Source: Rheum nobile
Taxonomy: Eukaryota; Streptophyta; Magnoliopsida; Caryophyllales; Polygonaceae
Length of the DNA: 64,000 bases
Direction: 5' to 3'
NCBI GenBank assembly: GCA_027886185.1
Contig: WOAB01000226.1
Span: forward strand, 310,001 to 374,000
Shown here: one piece after another, positions 45,922-56,121 of the stretch
Layout of the letters: each line of letters begins with the position of its first letter
How positions within the stretch are numbered: position 1 is the first letter of the stretch
The notes under the pieces: generated by a model
Seen by the model: the letters and a program-made list of their open reading frames with translations, nothing else
What the model was told of the DNA's origin: nothing
Database searches by the model: none
Made by a program: the position numbers and the translations under genes

Positions 45922-47754
45922 TGTAACACCCCCAAATTTAACCCCATTTGAAAGCGTTACTGCCGATGACCCCGGACGTAAACCCCGAAGTCACCCCAGG
46001 CTTTTCCGACGTCATAACTAACTTAAAACACAGTTACAATACTAAAATCATAACTTTTATTAAACCACATGGTTGCGGAATTACACGATTCCAAAAACGA
46101 CCCAATAATCAGAAATACAACAGCGAAAGTCTTTAACAAAATACAAAATAGCACAGCGGAAATACTTTTAAACAAGGCGACAAAACAACTTGTCGAAAAC
46201 AAAACACCGTCCATCCTCATAGTCGCTTCTAGCCTTCACTGATCTGCATGTGCCGAAACGGACGGACGACACCCCCATGACGTTACCGATAAATAAAATA
46301 CAAGGGGTTAGTCTAATGGATAGACTAGCAAGGGCACAAAGCATAGACATTTACCAATGATTCACACAAATGCAACACAAGCAGTTTCACATATCACAAA
46401 TCACATCAAAATCTCAAGTGCTAACTCAAACAGTTCAACACATCAACGAATCATATCAAAATCTCATGCCACATAATTACAACATATCTCTTATATTAGC
46501 GTTGATTCTAGCAGAATATACAACCTAATATAATATCAGATTTTAATTATTTCAAATTAATTCATAACCACTTGCCTGGAATAGACGAGCTCAAACAAAG
46601 CTTAAGAACGGGTTCCTGAATCCAAAACGGGGACAGATCTGGAATAAAAATCCCTAGGAAACGACCCATAACAAGATCCTAACTTAGATCAATTATCCTC
46701 ATGAATGAATCTAAAAGAATAGGAAAGAAATCAAAGGAATCGAGCCAAGCCCAAAGCCAAACCACAAGACACAACTCGGACGCCCTCACCGCGATCGCGG
46801 CAAGTCGTGGCCAGTCGCGGTTCATCAACAGTGGCAAAGCTTCGACAGCTTCCATGGCGGGAAAGAATTATTACCCAATCGATTCAAGCTTCGCCTTGCA
46901 TTCGAATTGATCACAAAGCACCTCTAAGCTTCACCTAACACCTTGGCAACCTTCTCCAACCCACGAAGCCTCTCGATTCAAGCCCAAAACCGAGCTCACA
47001 GCTCATGCATCAATGGCGAAACAGGGGAAAACAGAGGAGAAAGAGAGAAGAAGAAGAGAGAAAGAAAGGGTTCGGTTTCACCCCTTTTATAGCACAAATC
47101 CGACCACCTCCAAGGGGACAAGGGGACAAAGGCGAAGGCCACTAGCGAGCCCACTTGGCCTGCCCAGAAAACAGAGCTACAGTAACCGCCTTTGAGGAAG
47201 ACGACACTGCTCAACAAAAGATGTTACCGCGAGCGCGGCCAGTCGCGGTGAATCGCGGTTGATCGCGGTCAATCGCGGTGAGTCGCGGTTTTAAGGCCGA
47301 CTTCGTTAACTCTTATCCGAACTCAACTTGGGTTAATTTCCTTAATCCCAGGTTAAATATATTCGTGCCACCATCTAGCACAAACATCTCAAGCAATTAC
47401 CTCGCACAATTACCGTGCACAAATATCTTATATAAATACCGTGCACAAATATATTATATAAATATCTTGCACAAATACTTTACATAATTATCCTGCATAT
47501 ATTTGTGACACTCTAGGCCAAGCTAACACAGCTACCAAGCCACCCACCCATCTTACATGATGCCGGTGCCGGTACTGGTGCCCGCCTGAGTCCACAATTA
47601 TCCTACACGAATATCTTATATAAATATTTTACAATAATATCTTATATAATTATTTTGCAACGATATCTCATATAATTATTTTGCAACAATAACTCATACG
47701 AGTAAAGCTCAAAAATATCAAAAATTTCCTTACCCAAAAATGAGGGGTGTTACA
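45922..47754 (-). repeat. LTR 2 of the array
   Basis: It is the middle copy. TATA box on the minus strand at 47091-47084; 10 bp array at 47229-47288. It mostly carries the majority base where LTR 1 or LTR 3 differ. Confidence 0.9.
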
Positions 47755-48233
47755 TTACCAGCCCCTTAATTTAAGTTTCGACCCCGAAACTTGCACTAAG
47801 CCAATGAGAAACCTACCTCAACAACAACCTTACCATCCTTAACCTCAAAAACTTTAACCAAAGGTCCTATAACCTCAAAGCATAACAAGGAAACTAGGAA
47901 CTCAAGTCTAACTAGAGATTCACCATAACAGACTTAAGAGAAAAGGCACGACTATGAACGGTGTAACTTTTTCACCTTGAAAATTTAGAGCCTTCGCAAA
48001 TATTTCAAATAAATGAAAATATTTCAACGAATGAAAATATTTCAAACCGGACCTGTAACATCACCAGGCCAAGCTACCCCAGCCATCAAGCCACTCAGCC
48101 ACCTTACATGGTGCCGGTACTGGTGTCGCCCGTGAGTTCACAAGAGCCGTTTGAAAACACTTTCAAACAAAACGAGTAAATGGTCCATTAAATCCCAAAC
48201 CCGTTTTAAAACTTTCGGCTCTAATACCATTTC
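47755..48233 (-). other. Internal domain 2 of the array (479 bp)
   Basis: Same layout as internal domain 1, with a 6 bp deletion in the GGTGCCGGTACTGG block. Non-coding. Confidence 0.85.
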
Positions 48234-50075
48234 TGTAACACCCCCAAATTTAACCCCATTTGAAAGCGTTACTGCCGATGACCCCGGACGTAAACCCCGA
48301 AGTCACCTCAGGCTTTTCCGACGTCATAACTAACTTAAAACACAGTTACAATACTAAAATCATAACTTTTATTAAACCACATGGTCGCGGAATTACACGA
48401 TTCCAAAAATGACCCAATAATCAGAAATACAACAGCGAAAGTCTTTAACAAAATACAAAATAGCACAGCGGAAATACTTTTAAACAAGGCGACAAAACAA
48501 CTTGTCGAAAACAAAACACCGTCCATCCTCATAGTCGCTTCTAGCCTTCACTGATCTGCATGTGCCAAAACGGACGGACGACACCCCCATGACGTTACCG
48601 ATAAATAAAATACAAGGGGTTAGTCTAATGGATAGACTAGCAAGGGCACAAAGCATAGACATTTACCAATGATTCACACAAATGCAACACAAGCAGTTCC
48701 ACATATCACAAATCACATCAAAATCTCAAGTGCTAACTCAAACAGTTCAACACATCAACGAATCATATCAAAATCTCAAGCCACATAATTACAACATATC
48801 TCTTATATTAGCGTTGATTCTAGCAGAATATACAACCTAATATAATATCAAATTTTAATTATTTCAAATTAATTCATAACCACTTGCCTGGAATAGACGA
48901 GCTCAAACAAAGCTTAAGAACGGGTTCCTGAATCCAAAACGGGGACAGATCTGGAATAAAAATCCCTAGGAAACGACCCATAACAAGATCCTAACTTAGA
49001 TCAATTATCCTCATGAATGAATCTAAAAGAATAGGAAAGAAATCAAAGGAATCGAGCCAAGCCCAAAGCCAAACCACAAGACACAACTCGGACGCCCTCA
49101 CCGCGATCGCGGCAAGTCATGGCCAGTCGCGGTTCATCAACAGTGGCAAAGCTTCGACAACTTCCATGGCGGGAAAGAATTATTACCCAATCGATTCAAG
49201 CTTCGCCTTGCATTCGAATTGATCACAAAGCACCTCTAAGCTTCACCTAACACCTTGGCAACCTTCTCCAACCCACGAAGCCTCTCGATTCAAGCCCAAA
49301 ACCGAGCTCACAGCTCGTGCATCAATGGCGAAACAGGGGAAAACAGAGGAGAAAGAGAGAAGAAGAAGAGAGAAAGAAAGGGTTCGGTTTCACCCCTTTT
49401 ATAGCACAAATCCGACCACCTCCAAGGGGACAAGGGGACAAAGGCGAAGGCCACTAGCGAGCCCACTTGGCCTGCCCAGAAAACAGAGAAAATAGAGCTA
49501 TAGTAACCACCTTCGAGGAAGACGACACTGCTCAGCAAAAGATGTTACCGCGAGCGCGGCCGGTCGCGGTGAATCGCGGTTGATCGCGGTCAATCGCGGT
49601 GAGTCGCGGTTTTAAGGCCGACTTCGTTAACTCTTATCCGAACTCAACTTGGGTTAATTTCCTTAATCCCAGGTTAAATATATTCGTGCCACCATCTAGC
49701 ACAAACATCTCAAGCAATTACCTCGCACAATTACCGTGCACAAATATCTTATATAAATACCGTGCACAAATATCTTATATAAATATCTTGCACAAATACT
49801 TTACATAATTATCCTGCATATATTTGTGACACTCCAGGCCAAGCTAACACAACTACCAAGCCATCCACCCATCTTACATGATGCCGGTGCCGGTACTGGT
49901 GCCCGCCTGAGTCCACAATTATCCTACACGAATATCTTATATAAATATTTTACAACAATATCTTATATAATTATTTTGCAACGATATCTCATACAATTAT
50001 TTTGCAACAATAACTCATACGAGTAAAGCTCAAAAATACCAAAAATTTCCTTATCCAAAAATGAGGGGTGTTACA
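48234..50075 (-). repeat. LTR 3 of the array
   Basis: It is the 5'-most LTR in the minus-strand sense. TATA box at 49403-49396; 10 bp array at 49550-49609. It has the most private substitutions of the three (for example CTATAGTAACCACC for CTACAGTAACCGCC). Confidence 0.9.
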
Positions 50076-50315
50076 GTGAACCCCAATCCTAGCCTTTCAT
50101 CCATTAATTAACCCAAATCCTCCTTTTATCATTTTAGTTAGCTCTAGACTTTGTGTTTCTTGTTAGTTTTATTAAATTAATACCAAAAACTTTACATCTC
50201 TTGTTTGATCTAGATTATTAGTTTGTATAAAATTGATGATCAACAAGTTCTCACTTGGATCTGATATCTTTTATACTACTCGATAGTATTGTGCACTTGT
50301 GGGCCTATCACTTTC

Positions 50316-50701
50316 ATGGCATGAATCCAGGGTCTTGTAAGGATTACATTGTGCGGTGAAGTGTAGTCGAGTACATGAAATTTTACCTGCTAATTGACAC
50401 CTCCAGCATACGTTGTCAACACTATTTTGCCAAAAGTATCTTTAACTTCCCCACTGATTCCAACGAGCGGAGTCGAATTCTTAAAGATATCATCCTCGCT
50501 TAGTCCCATACTTTCCAAGACGTCTAGTGTCAACAAGTTCGTAGAGCTGCCTATATCGATTAGTGCTTGACGGATCAAGCAATTACCAAAAGAGAGAGAT
50601 AACCAAACTGTCATGATACGACCGAGCTCGTCGGCTTCTAAATCATTGAAGGTGATAGTGGGCATGTCCCCAACATTGGGTTTTTCCCTAGTTGTCGCCA
50701 T
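50316..50701 (-). pseudogene. Tat-type protease, N-terminal part
   Basis: The 103-codon minus frame contains ITFNDLEADELGR and the active-site region RQALIDIGSSTNLLTLDVLE, where family members have D-(N/T)-GSS, then GISGEVKDTFGKIVLTTYAG. Past the stop, VILTRPWIHAMK reaches the solo-LTR junction and continues at 42363. The I between D and G suggests an inactive enzyme. Confidence 0.82.
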
Positions 50702-50910
50702 ATGGTGATCCCCTTTACTTTACTTTACTTAGTGTATCGCTTTGCCATGGAGTATGTGTTTCCATATATGTTCGAGCCTCCTGCAATAGTGTTAATAATC
50801 TTTGAATGGAAAAGAAACAGGGGTTTGTCATTTGTCACCTGATCTCGGCATTTGAGCATTGTTTTAGCTTTGTTGGAGATCGAGTCACGTCGGAGTCCTA
50901 GTTCTAGCAA

Positions 50911-51291
50911 TCATGCAACTTCTATGCGTAGGGCTATGCACTCCTCTGTTCTACGGTCGTTGTCTCTGTGAAACTCACACCCTTTTGACATGTCTTTCTT
51001 GGAGTCTGGTTTGTTACTCTTTCGGGTCCACTTTACTTCCTTTCTATATTTGTTGCTCTTTACGAGCTCTGACACTAATACATTAAAGTTGTAAGAATGA
51101 ACCTTGGGAGGCAATGACAGATTGTCCTTCCAGCTTTGATTCCTGTCATTGAAATTGTTTACTTGTGGGTGGTCACTACAACCCTTTTGATAGGGTTGGT
51201 GTCTTTGATCCCAACGATGATCGAAAGTCGACTTTCGGTCGACCCGATCAGGACTTTGATCGACCTTAAATGGTCCTTCGTCTTCATTAAG
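50911..51291 (-). pseudogene. Tat-type gag, C-terminal part with zinc-finger-like motif
   Basis: Minus frame with IHLNEDEGPFKVDQSP, PPKVHSYNFNVLVSELVK and CEFHRDNDRRTEECIALR, the CX2H...H/RX4C-like motif typical of Tat gag. The 51318 start of this frame lies in the palindrome and is not natural. Confidence 0.8.
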
Positions 51292-51296
51292 ATGGA

Positions 51297-51778
51297 TGAT
51301 GAGACTTGGACTCCACAACCTATCTCGGTGGGCCCCACGTCGGGCCTATAGGCCGGGGGTCCGGCTAGCCAACCCATGGCTAGACCGGCAGGAACAGTCC
51401 AATCCCATCAGGCCTGCATGCCACACATCCCAACCCTTTCACATGGTGTTAGCCTGTAGGTTGTTGGAGGTGGGATTCGAACCCACAACCTCCCTTTAAC
51501 AAGTGGCCTTATCACCACTTGTTAACCAATTACACTGCAGTGTAATTGGTTAACAAGTGGTGATAAGGCCACTTGTTAAAGGGAGGTTGTGGGTTCGAAT
51601 CCCACCTCCAACAACCTACAGGCTAACACCCTGTGAAAGGGTTGGGGTGTGTGGCCTGCAGGCCTGATGGGATTGGATTGTTCCTGCCGGTCTAGCCATG
51701 GGTTGGCTAGCTGGACCCCCGGCCTACAGGCCCGACGTGGGGCCCATCGAGATGGGTTGTGGAGTCCAAGTCTCATCA
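51297..51778. mobile_element. 482 bp near-perfect palindrome with two head-to-head tRNA-like (Pol III) modules
   Basis: The two 241 bp arms meet at 51537/51538 in CACTGCAGTG and pair without any indel. I count 8 mismatches, none in the inner 93 bp. The ends are TGATGAGACTTGG and CCAAGTCTCATCA. Flanking 5 bp repeats ATGGA (51292-51296) and ACGGA (51779-51783) differ by one transition. Each arm has, near the centre, a degenerate A-box region (GTGTAATTGGTTAAC), an anticodon-arm-like hairpin (ACAAGTGG...CCACTTGT) and a perfect B box GGTTCGAATCC (51592-51602; mirror 51473-51483) in a 5 bp T-stem. There is no A-tail. It splits Tat gag. It could be a SINE inverted dimer or a foldback element of unknown mobility. 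Confidence 0.85.
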
Positions 51779-51783
51779 ACGGA

Positions 51784-52728
51784 CTTGAGCCATTGTTTTT
51801 GCTTGGACGTCCTCTAAGCATCTACAAGGGTACTTTGTAATTTTCCTGGAGAGCTCGCTTCCTAGGAGGAGTCCTCGTCGAAATGCTTCGATCGATGTCA
51901 GAATGTTGCTTTGGAATAGTGACTTTGTCCCTATTTTACCTGTTAAGATAGTAACATAAAGGTTCACCATACCTTTGTACGACTCTATAAAGGTCGCTTG
52001 ATTGCTTTTCGAGTCACTTGCTGCTAGCAAACTGGATTTTAAAATAGTTGAACATATAAGCAAAAGAGGTGATTGAGCCCTATAGAAAATGCATAAACAA
52101 GGTTAGTGCAGATCCTGTGAGTGTCGTGCCAAAGTTATTGCACATGATAGCTTCACGGTTTTGTCATGGGATTGAACTGGTCATTAGTTTTTGTTTATAA
52201 AATAGAACTATGCTAATCGGAGCCCTTAGTCCCATCGTAGTTGGGCATGTTGGGGATGTGAAACGTGTTAGGGATTTTGATCCGTGCAATCTCCTCTACG
52301 AAAGACGGGTTTTCATACCCGTCGGCATCTTTTCTTTCGATCGGTTGAGGGACACCATGGATTTTGGCGATCCTTTCGTCTAGTGCCTTTTGTGTTCAGG
52401 GTTCACATGACACTTATGGGGGCATAAGCGACTGATTGTATTGTGAATTGAAAAGCTCATTCTCCTGGGTTAGTCGCGCGATTTTTGTGTCAGACTGGGT
52501 TTTGTAGCTGCTAAGGGCCTCGATGTGGGCACGGTGTTGGTCAATCTCCTCCCTAAGGGTCCTCATCATTCCCTTAAGCTCTTGGACTTGGTTGGTAGGA
52601 GGAGTTTGGCCAGTTGTTGTGGTGTTGGTTGTGATTTTCCTACCAACTTGGGCCCCAGGATTGATTTGGGTTTGGTTTTCGGCCTGAATTTTAGAGACGG
52701 TGAGTTGAGGGTTTGTGGCGTCGGCCAT
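51784..52728 (-). pseudogene. Tat-type gag, N-terminal part
   Basis: ATG at 52728 opens MADATNPQLTVSKIQ with a coiled-coil-like stretch (QELKGMMRTLREEIDQHRAH) over 104 codons. The capsid region follows in other frames, ending in SIEAFRRGLLLGSELSRKIT, KYPCRCLEDVQAKTMAQVR just before the palindrome. Stops and frameshifts are present. Confidence 0.82.
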
Positions 52729-52776
52729 GATTATCGGATGGATGATTTCAAAGCGATTAGCTTATCAACTAAATAT

Positions 52777-52949
52777 TTTCCCCATGGTTGGAGCCAAATT
52801 GTTTTGGAAAAAAGATCTACCAACCTAACTTTGCTCTATTGAGGGACATACCAACCGAGATAATACGATCCGAATACAAAACGATAATAGAATGCAAATG
52901 AACAATGTTGAACAAGATGAAGGTAATTGATACTAAGAATCTTATCTTC
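52777..52949 (-). other. Tat primer-binding site and 3' end of its 5' LTR
   Basis: TTTGGCTCCAACCATGGGG (about 52779-52797, minus) resembles the TGGCGCCGACC-type primer site of Tat elements with CpG-type changes. The LTR end to its right is truncated at 52950 by the next insertion. Confidence 0.6.
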
Positions 52950-53639
52950 TGATGCGCCCCTGCCCACCATGAATGCCACAGAGGAAGAAGAGGCTATGAG
53001 CATTCGCTCAGAGGGGCCAATCACAAGATCACACGCCAAAGCAATCGCCAACGCGACGCAATCCTTGGTTGCTCACATCGTCACCAGCCAGGGCACCCAA
53101 GAGACCTCGTTCTCTTTGAAGCGTCTTCAACCAAGCCCAGAGAATGGGTTCTCTGTCTGTCTTCTCTCAACCATCCAATGAATGCGTTCTTTTTGAACTG
53201 AATGTAATCTTTTGAGACATTAATTATTTTAGTTTTATTTTAGGGCGTGTGTTCCACGCGTGTCGCGTGGGCTAGCCCATTTCGTGAGACTCGGCCCATC
53301 CGAGTCCCGCTATGTACTATAAAAGGTCATCTCGACCTTCTTTACTAGGTTACGCATAATTTTAATCTAAGATTACTTGTCGAGAGCCATTTGCCTCCAT
53401 CCTCTTAGATCTGCATCACCTCCAAAATCTGACTTCTCATCTCTTTCACTCCACCGCCGACACTACGGCCACCATTCGATCTTTCGAGTCTACCCCCTCC
53501 GTTGTCGACGCTACAACAATCACTCGATCTCTTGAGTCCATATCCTCCGCTGCCGACGCTACGGCCAAGTGCTCGATCTCTTTCGAGTCGTTCTCCCTCA
53601 TGCGCCAGCCTCCAGACACCGCGTTCCATCATTCCAACC
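52950..53639 (+). repeat. 5' part of the 5' LTR of a second Ty3/gypsy copy
   Basis: TGATGCGCCCCTGCCC at 52950 matches the LTR start at 11379 and 19336, with TATAAAAG at 53318-53325 and the same CACGCGTGTCGCGTGGGCTA region. A frame from ATG 52969 to 53181 (70 codons) includes EEEEAMSIRSEG, PITRSHAKAI. The LTR is cut at 53640 by the Sirevirus, and the rest of it is absent. The probable left TSD half is TCTTC. Confidence 0.88.
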
Positions 53640-54775
53640 TGTTAGGAAACGGAACTCTGGAACTTAGGTTCCCCTGAGAGTTCCGTTCCTCAGTTTCTCT
53701 ACTTTTGAAGATGACAAATATTATGATACTAATGTTTTATCTCAAAGATGTATTTTAAGGAACCACAGGAATATACCGAAGGCAGGAAAGCCAAACAGAA
53801 CAAGGGAACCAAAGGAACAAGACAGCTGAAGGAATCCAGAGGAACCCAGGTGTGCCCAGAAATGGAGCTTGCGACATTACGATTCCCGAGAAATCTGGGG
53901 ATACACAACCTCGGACAAAAGGTGTCGAAAACGACTTGTTGAAGCTTCCAAAAGTCTGCCAAGGTCCAAGAGCTAAAGAACAAGAAGCCTAGAGAACCTC
54001 TACCTCGGACAGAGACGATGAAAGCGACAGCACATGAAGATGTCGCTGTCCAACAGACGGTTCCCAAACGGCCAGCTTACTCAACCTCGGACGAAAGCGT
54101 TTTGACAACGACACCACAAGGCTCGTCTGAGGTAGTTGACCAACCAAGAGAGATTCTGAGCTGCCTAGGTTGTTTGCACATGCCAAGAACAACGTGGATC
54201 AAGGAGAACCACTAATCCTAGGGCAAGCTCAATCCGTGGGAACCAAGAGAGGATCGAGCTGCGAAGAATCCTATATAAAAGGAAGACTAATCCAAGGGTT
54301 ATCTGCAAGCACCAAAACAAGAACTCACACTCATTAGCAAATATCTAGTGTGAACCTCCAAACAAAGATCATCAAAGCAAACCGAGATCAAGAGGAACCA
54401 GTCAAGGAAGAAGAGCTGAGTGCTAAGTTCCTGTGACTGTAAGTGATAGTTCCTAGGTGCGAAAGTCTGTTTCTTGGATTGATTATTGATTGTGTTAAGT
54501 TATCTAGGATTGTCTAACTGTGTGTAAGGCAAAGGAACTGTGTGTTCGTTCCTAGGATAAGCTGTAACCAAAAGAGATAAGAAATCAAGAAGTAGACTTT
54601 GAAATCTTTTCCAAAGAAAGGTAGTGGTTTTTATCCTGGATTGGTAGTTGGCAATCAAAGGTTTCCACTATAAGGAACTTGTCATTTGTTTGATTGTTTA
54701 TCTTCCGCTGCGAAAGGAACTGAGAATCGTTATTCTGAGTTCCTTAAGCTTTTATCTAACAATCACGATCCTACA
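53640..54775 (+). repeat. 5' LTR of the plus-strand Sirevirus (about 1.13 kb)
   Basis: TGTTAGG at 53640. The end is CTACA at 54775, three bases before the primer site, or CTAACA at 54761, which mirrors the start better; no 3' LTR is available to decide. TATAAAAG at 54274-54281. Confidence 0.8.
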
Positions 54776-54777
54776 AT

Positions 54778-54792
54778 TGGTATCAGAGCAGG
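54778..54792 (+). other. Primer-binding site, initiator-Met tRNA type
   Basis: TGGTATCAGAGCAGG, identical to the Sirevirus site at 36879-36865 on the other strand. Gag begins 33 bp downstream. Confidence 0.88.
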
Positions 54793-54825
54793 AAAAGCTC
54801 TAGATCTTTGATAAGTTTGCAGATC

Positions 54826-56121
54826 ATGTCTCAATCAAGCAAGTTTGAGCTCGGAATCTCCACCAACAAGCCACATCTCCGAAAGAAAGGAGAAGAAATA
54901 TGGTGGGAAAAGTGCATAGAAAGCCACATCAAGACCAACGACTACCAATGCTGGAGGATAGTCGAAAATGGAGATGGCTATGTCGACCTCACCATGAAGG
55001 AAGAAGAAAAACCACAGAGAAAGAAGGCTCTCGTAGCCTCATGGGGAGAAGACTCAGATGATGAACTGGATCTGAGCGGCTTCTCTGGAGGAAGATGTCT
55101 CATGGCAAAAGGAGACTCAAGCGACTCAGAAGAACTTGAGGTAACTTATGATGATCTCTTAAAATCCCTAGTTGATTGTGATAAGAAACAACTTCTTAAG
55201 ATCATAAAGAAACAAGGAAAGGAAACCAGTTCCCTTCAACATAAACTTGCTGATTGTGAAGATGAAATTGCATGCTTAACTGTTGAGAATTCTGTTTGGA
55301 GTAAGAAACTTGATGAAACTGAGAAAGACCTAGCTGAAACTCACTCCAAACTGATTGAAATTAGGAACGTGCATGCTAGTCACCTTAAAATCTGCAAATC
55401 TTGCGATGAATCTGGCATAGATTATGTTAAAGTTCCTTCGCATGCTAACTCTATTGGAAATGAAATGCTTCAGTCCATTATTGATAGGTTAGACAATCTC
55501 ACTGATTCCATTAATGAAAAAATGATAAATCAAACTGTCTTTGTGAGACAACGTCATGGAATAGGATATGTCAACAACAAGGATAACAATGATGCTGAAA
55601 ATGAAAAGGCCAGACGAGAACTTGTTGAGATGAATGAGAACCTCAGCATTGCTCTTGCCACCTCTCGTGACAGGAATCAGTTCCTATCAGAGAAGATCAT
55701 GGTGCTTGAGAACAAGGCTGAGGTTGCCAAACATCTCAATGAAGGTTCTCAAAGCCCTAAGAGAGAACCAAAAGGAAAAGAAAAAATGACTCCTGAAAAT
55801 CAATGGTTCACCAATTCTTTTGCTCACAAAAAGTATGTTGACATGGCCAATAGTAAGGTTAAAAACAATGTTGATTTCAACAAAATAAATGAAAAACCTT
55901 TTAGGCCAGGGAAAGGAAAGTATGGTCATGTTGTCTACAACCGCTTATGTACCTACTGTGGTAAGAATGGCCATTACAACACTGATTGTGCTAAGAAAAG
56001 GAACTTTGAAAGGGAGAAAAGTGCTTATCACCAGGAAAGGAACCAACTCCCTGATTATTCACAGACTCGAAATGCTAATCCCCCTAGTAAAGCCAAGCTT
56101 CGCTGGGTTCAGAAATCTTAG
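54826..56121 (+). CDS. Sirevirus gag with the UBN2 capsid domain deleted in frame
   Basis: From ATG 54826 the frame is open for 431 codons. The N-terminus (WWEKCIESHIKTNDYQCWRI) ends near residue 57, and the next residues, EEEKPQRKKALVAS, belong to the region that normally follows the roughly 150-residue UBN2 domain. An acidic stretch, a long coiled-coil-like region, HGIGYVNNKD, and a CCHC knuckle CTYCGKNGHYNTDC (about residue 380) follow. The minus-strand Sirevirus gag at 35861-36616 keeps UBN2. The frame ends in TAG at 56119, and pol follows in the same frame. Without UBN2 the protein probably cannot assemble particles normally. Confidence 0.85.
   Translation: MSQSSKFELGISTNKPHLRKKGEEIWWEKCIESHIKTNDYQCWRIVENGDGYVDLTMKEEEKPQRKKALVASWGEDSDDELDLSGFSGGRCLMAKGDSSDSEELEVTYDDLLKSLVDCDKKQLLKIIKKQGKETSSLQHKLADCEDEIACLTVENSVWSKKLDETEKDLAETHSKLIEIRNVHASHLKICKSCDESGIDYVKVPSHANSIGNEMLQSIIDRLDNLTDSINEKMINQTVFVRQRHGIGYVNNKDNNDAENEKARRELVEMNENLSIALATSRDRNQFLSEKIMVLENKAEVAKHLNEGSQSPKREPKGKEKMTPENQWFTNSFAHKKYVDMANSKVKNNVDFNKINEKPFRPGKGKYGHVVYNRLCTYCGKNGHYNTDCAKKRNFEREKSAYHQERNQLPDYSQTRNANPPSKAKLRWVQKS

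Larger units (their letters stand above)
43607..50075 (-). mobile_element. Non-autonomous LTR element in three-LTR tandem form (6.47 kb)
   Basis: LTRs at 43607-45436, 45922-47754 and 48234-50075 (1,830-1,842 bp) alternate with internal domains at 45437-45921 and 47755-48233 (485 and 479 bp). On the minus strand each LTR runs TGTAACACCCC...GGGGGTGTTACA. Each internal domain starts with a primer site TGGTATTAGAGCC and ends with AAGGGGGTGGTAA or its variant. The outer TSD GTGAA is intact at 43602-43606 and 50076-50080. No gag or pol is present. The LTR is nearly four times the internal domain, an unusual ratio for TRIM or LARD elements. Confidence 0.92.
42364..50310 (+). repeat. Athila-like solo LTR (about 1,473 bp without nested insert)
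   Basis: It runs TGATAACATG at 42364 to GGGCCTATCA at 50310, with TSD CTTTC at 42359-42363 and 50311-50315. The ends resemble those of the Athila-like LTR at 21080-22595 (TGATAACA...CCTATCA). No primer site or internal region follows, so it is a solo LTR left by LTR-LTR recombination. A TATA-like CCATATAAATAG lies at about 42775-42786, which suggests plus orientation. The three-LTR array interrupts it at 43607. Confidence 0.82.
38780..52949 (-). mobile_element. Tat-type Ty3/gypsy element, minus strand, with nested insertions
   Basis: Minus-strand order: partial 5' LTR and primer site (52949-52777), gag (52728-50911), protease (50701-50316 then 42363-42240), RT (41845-41375), RNase H (41144-40896), a second archaeal-type RNase H (40546-40298), and integrase (about 39930-38850). 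The dual RNase H and the RT style mark the Tat group. The 5' LTR is cut by the second Ty3/gypsy copy at 52950. Gag is split by the palindrome at 51297 and protease by the solo LTR at 42364-50310. Confidence 0.85.

Noticed and set aside
51538..51620. A functional tRNA gene
   Set aside because: The T-arm and an anticodon-like arm are present, but the acceptor strands do not pair, the D-arm is degenerate, and the block is mirrored at the palindrome centre.
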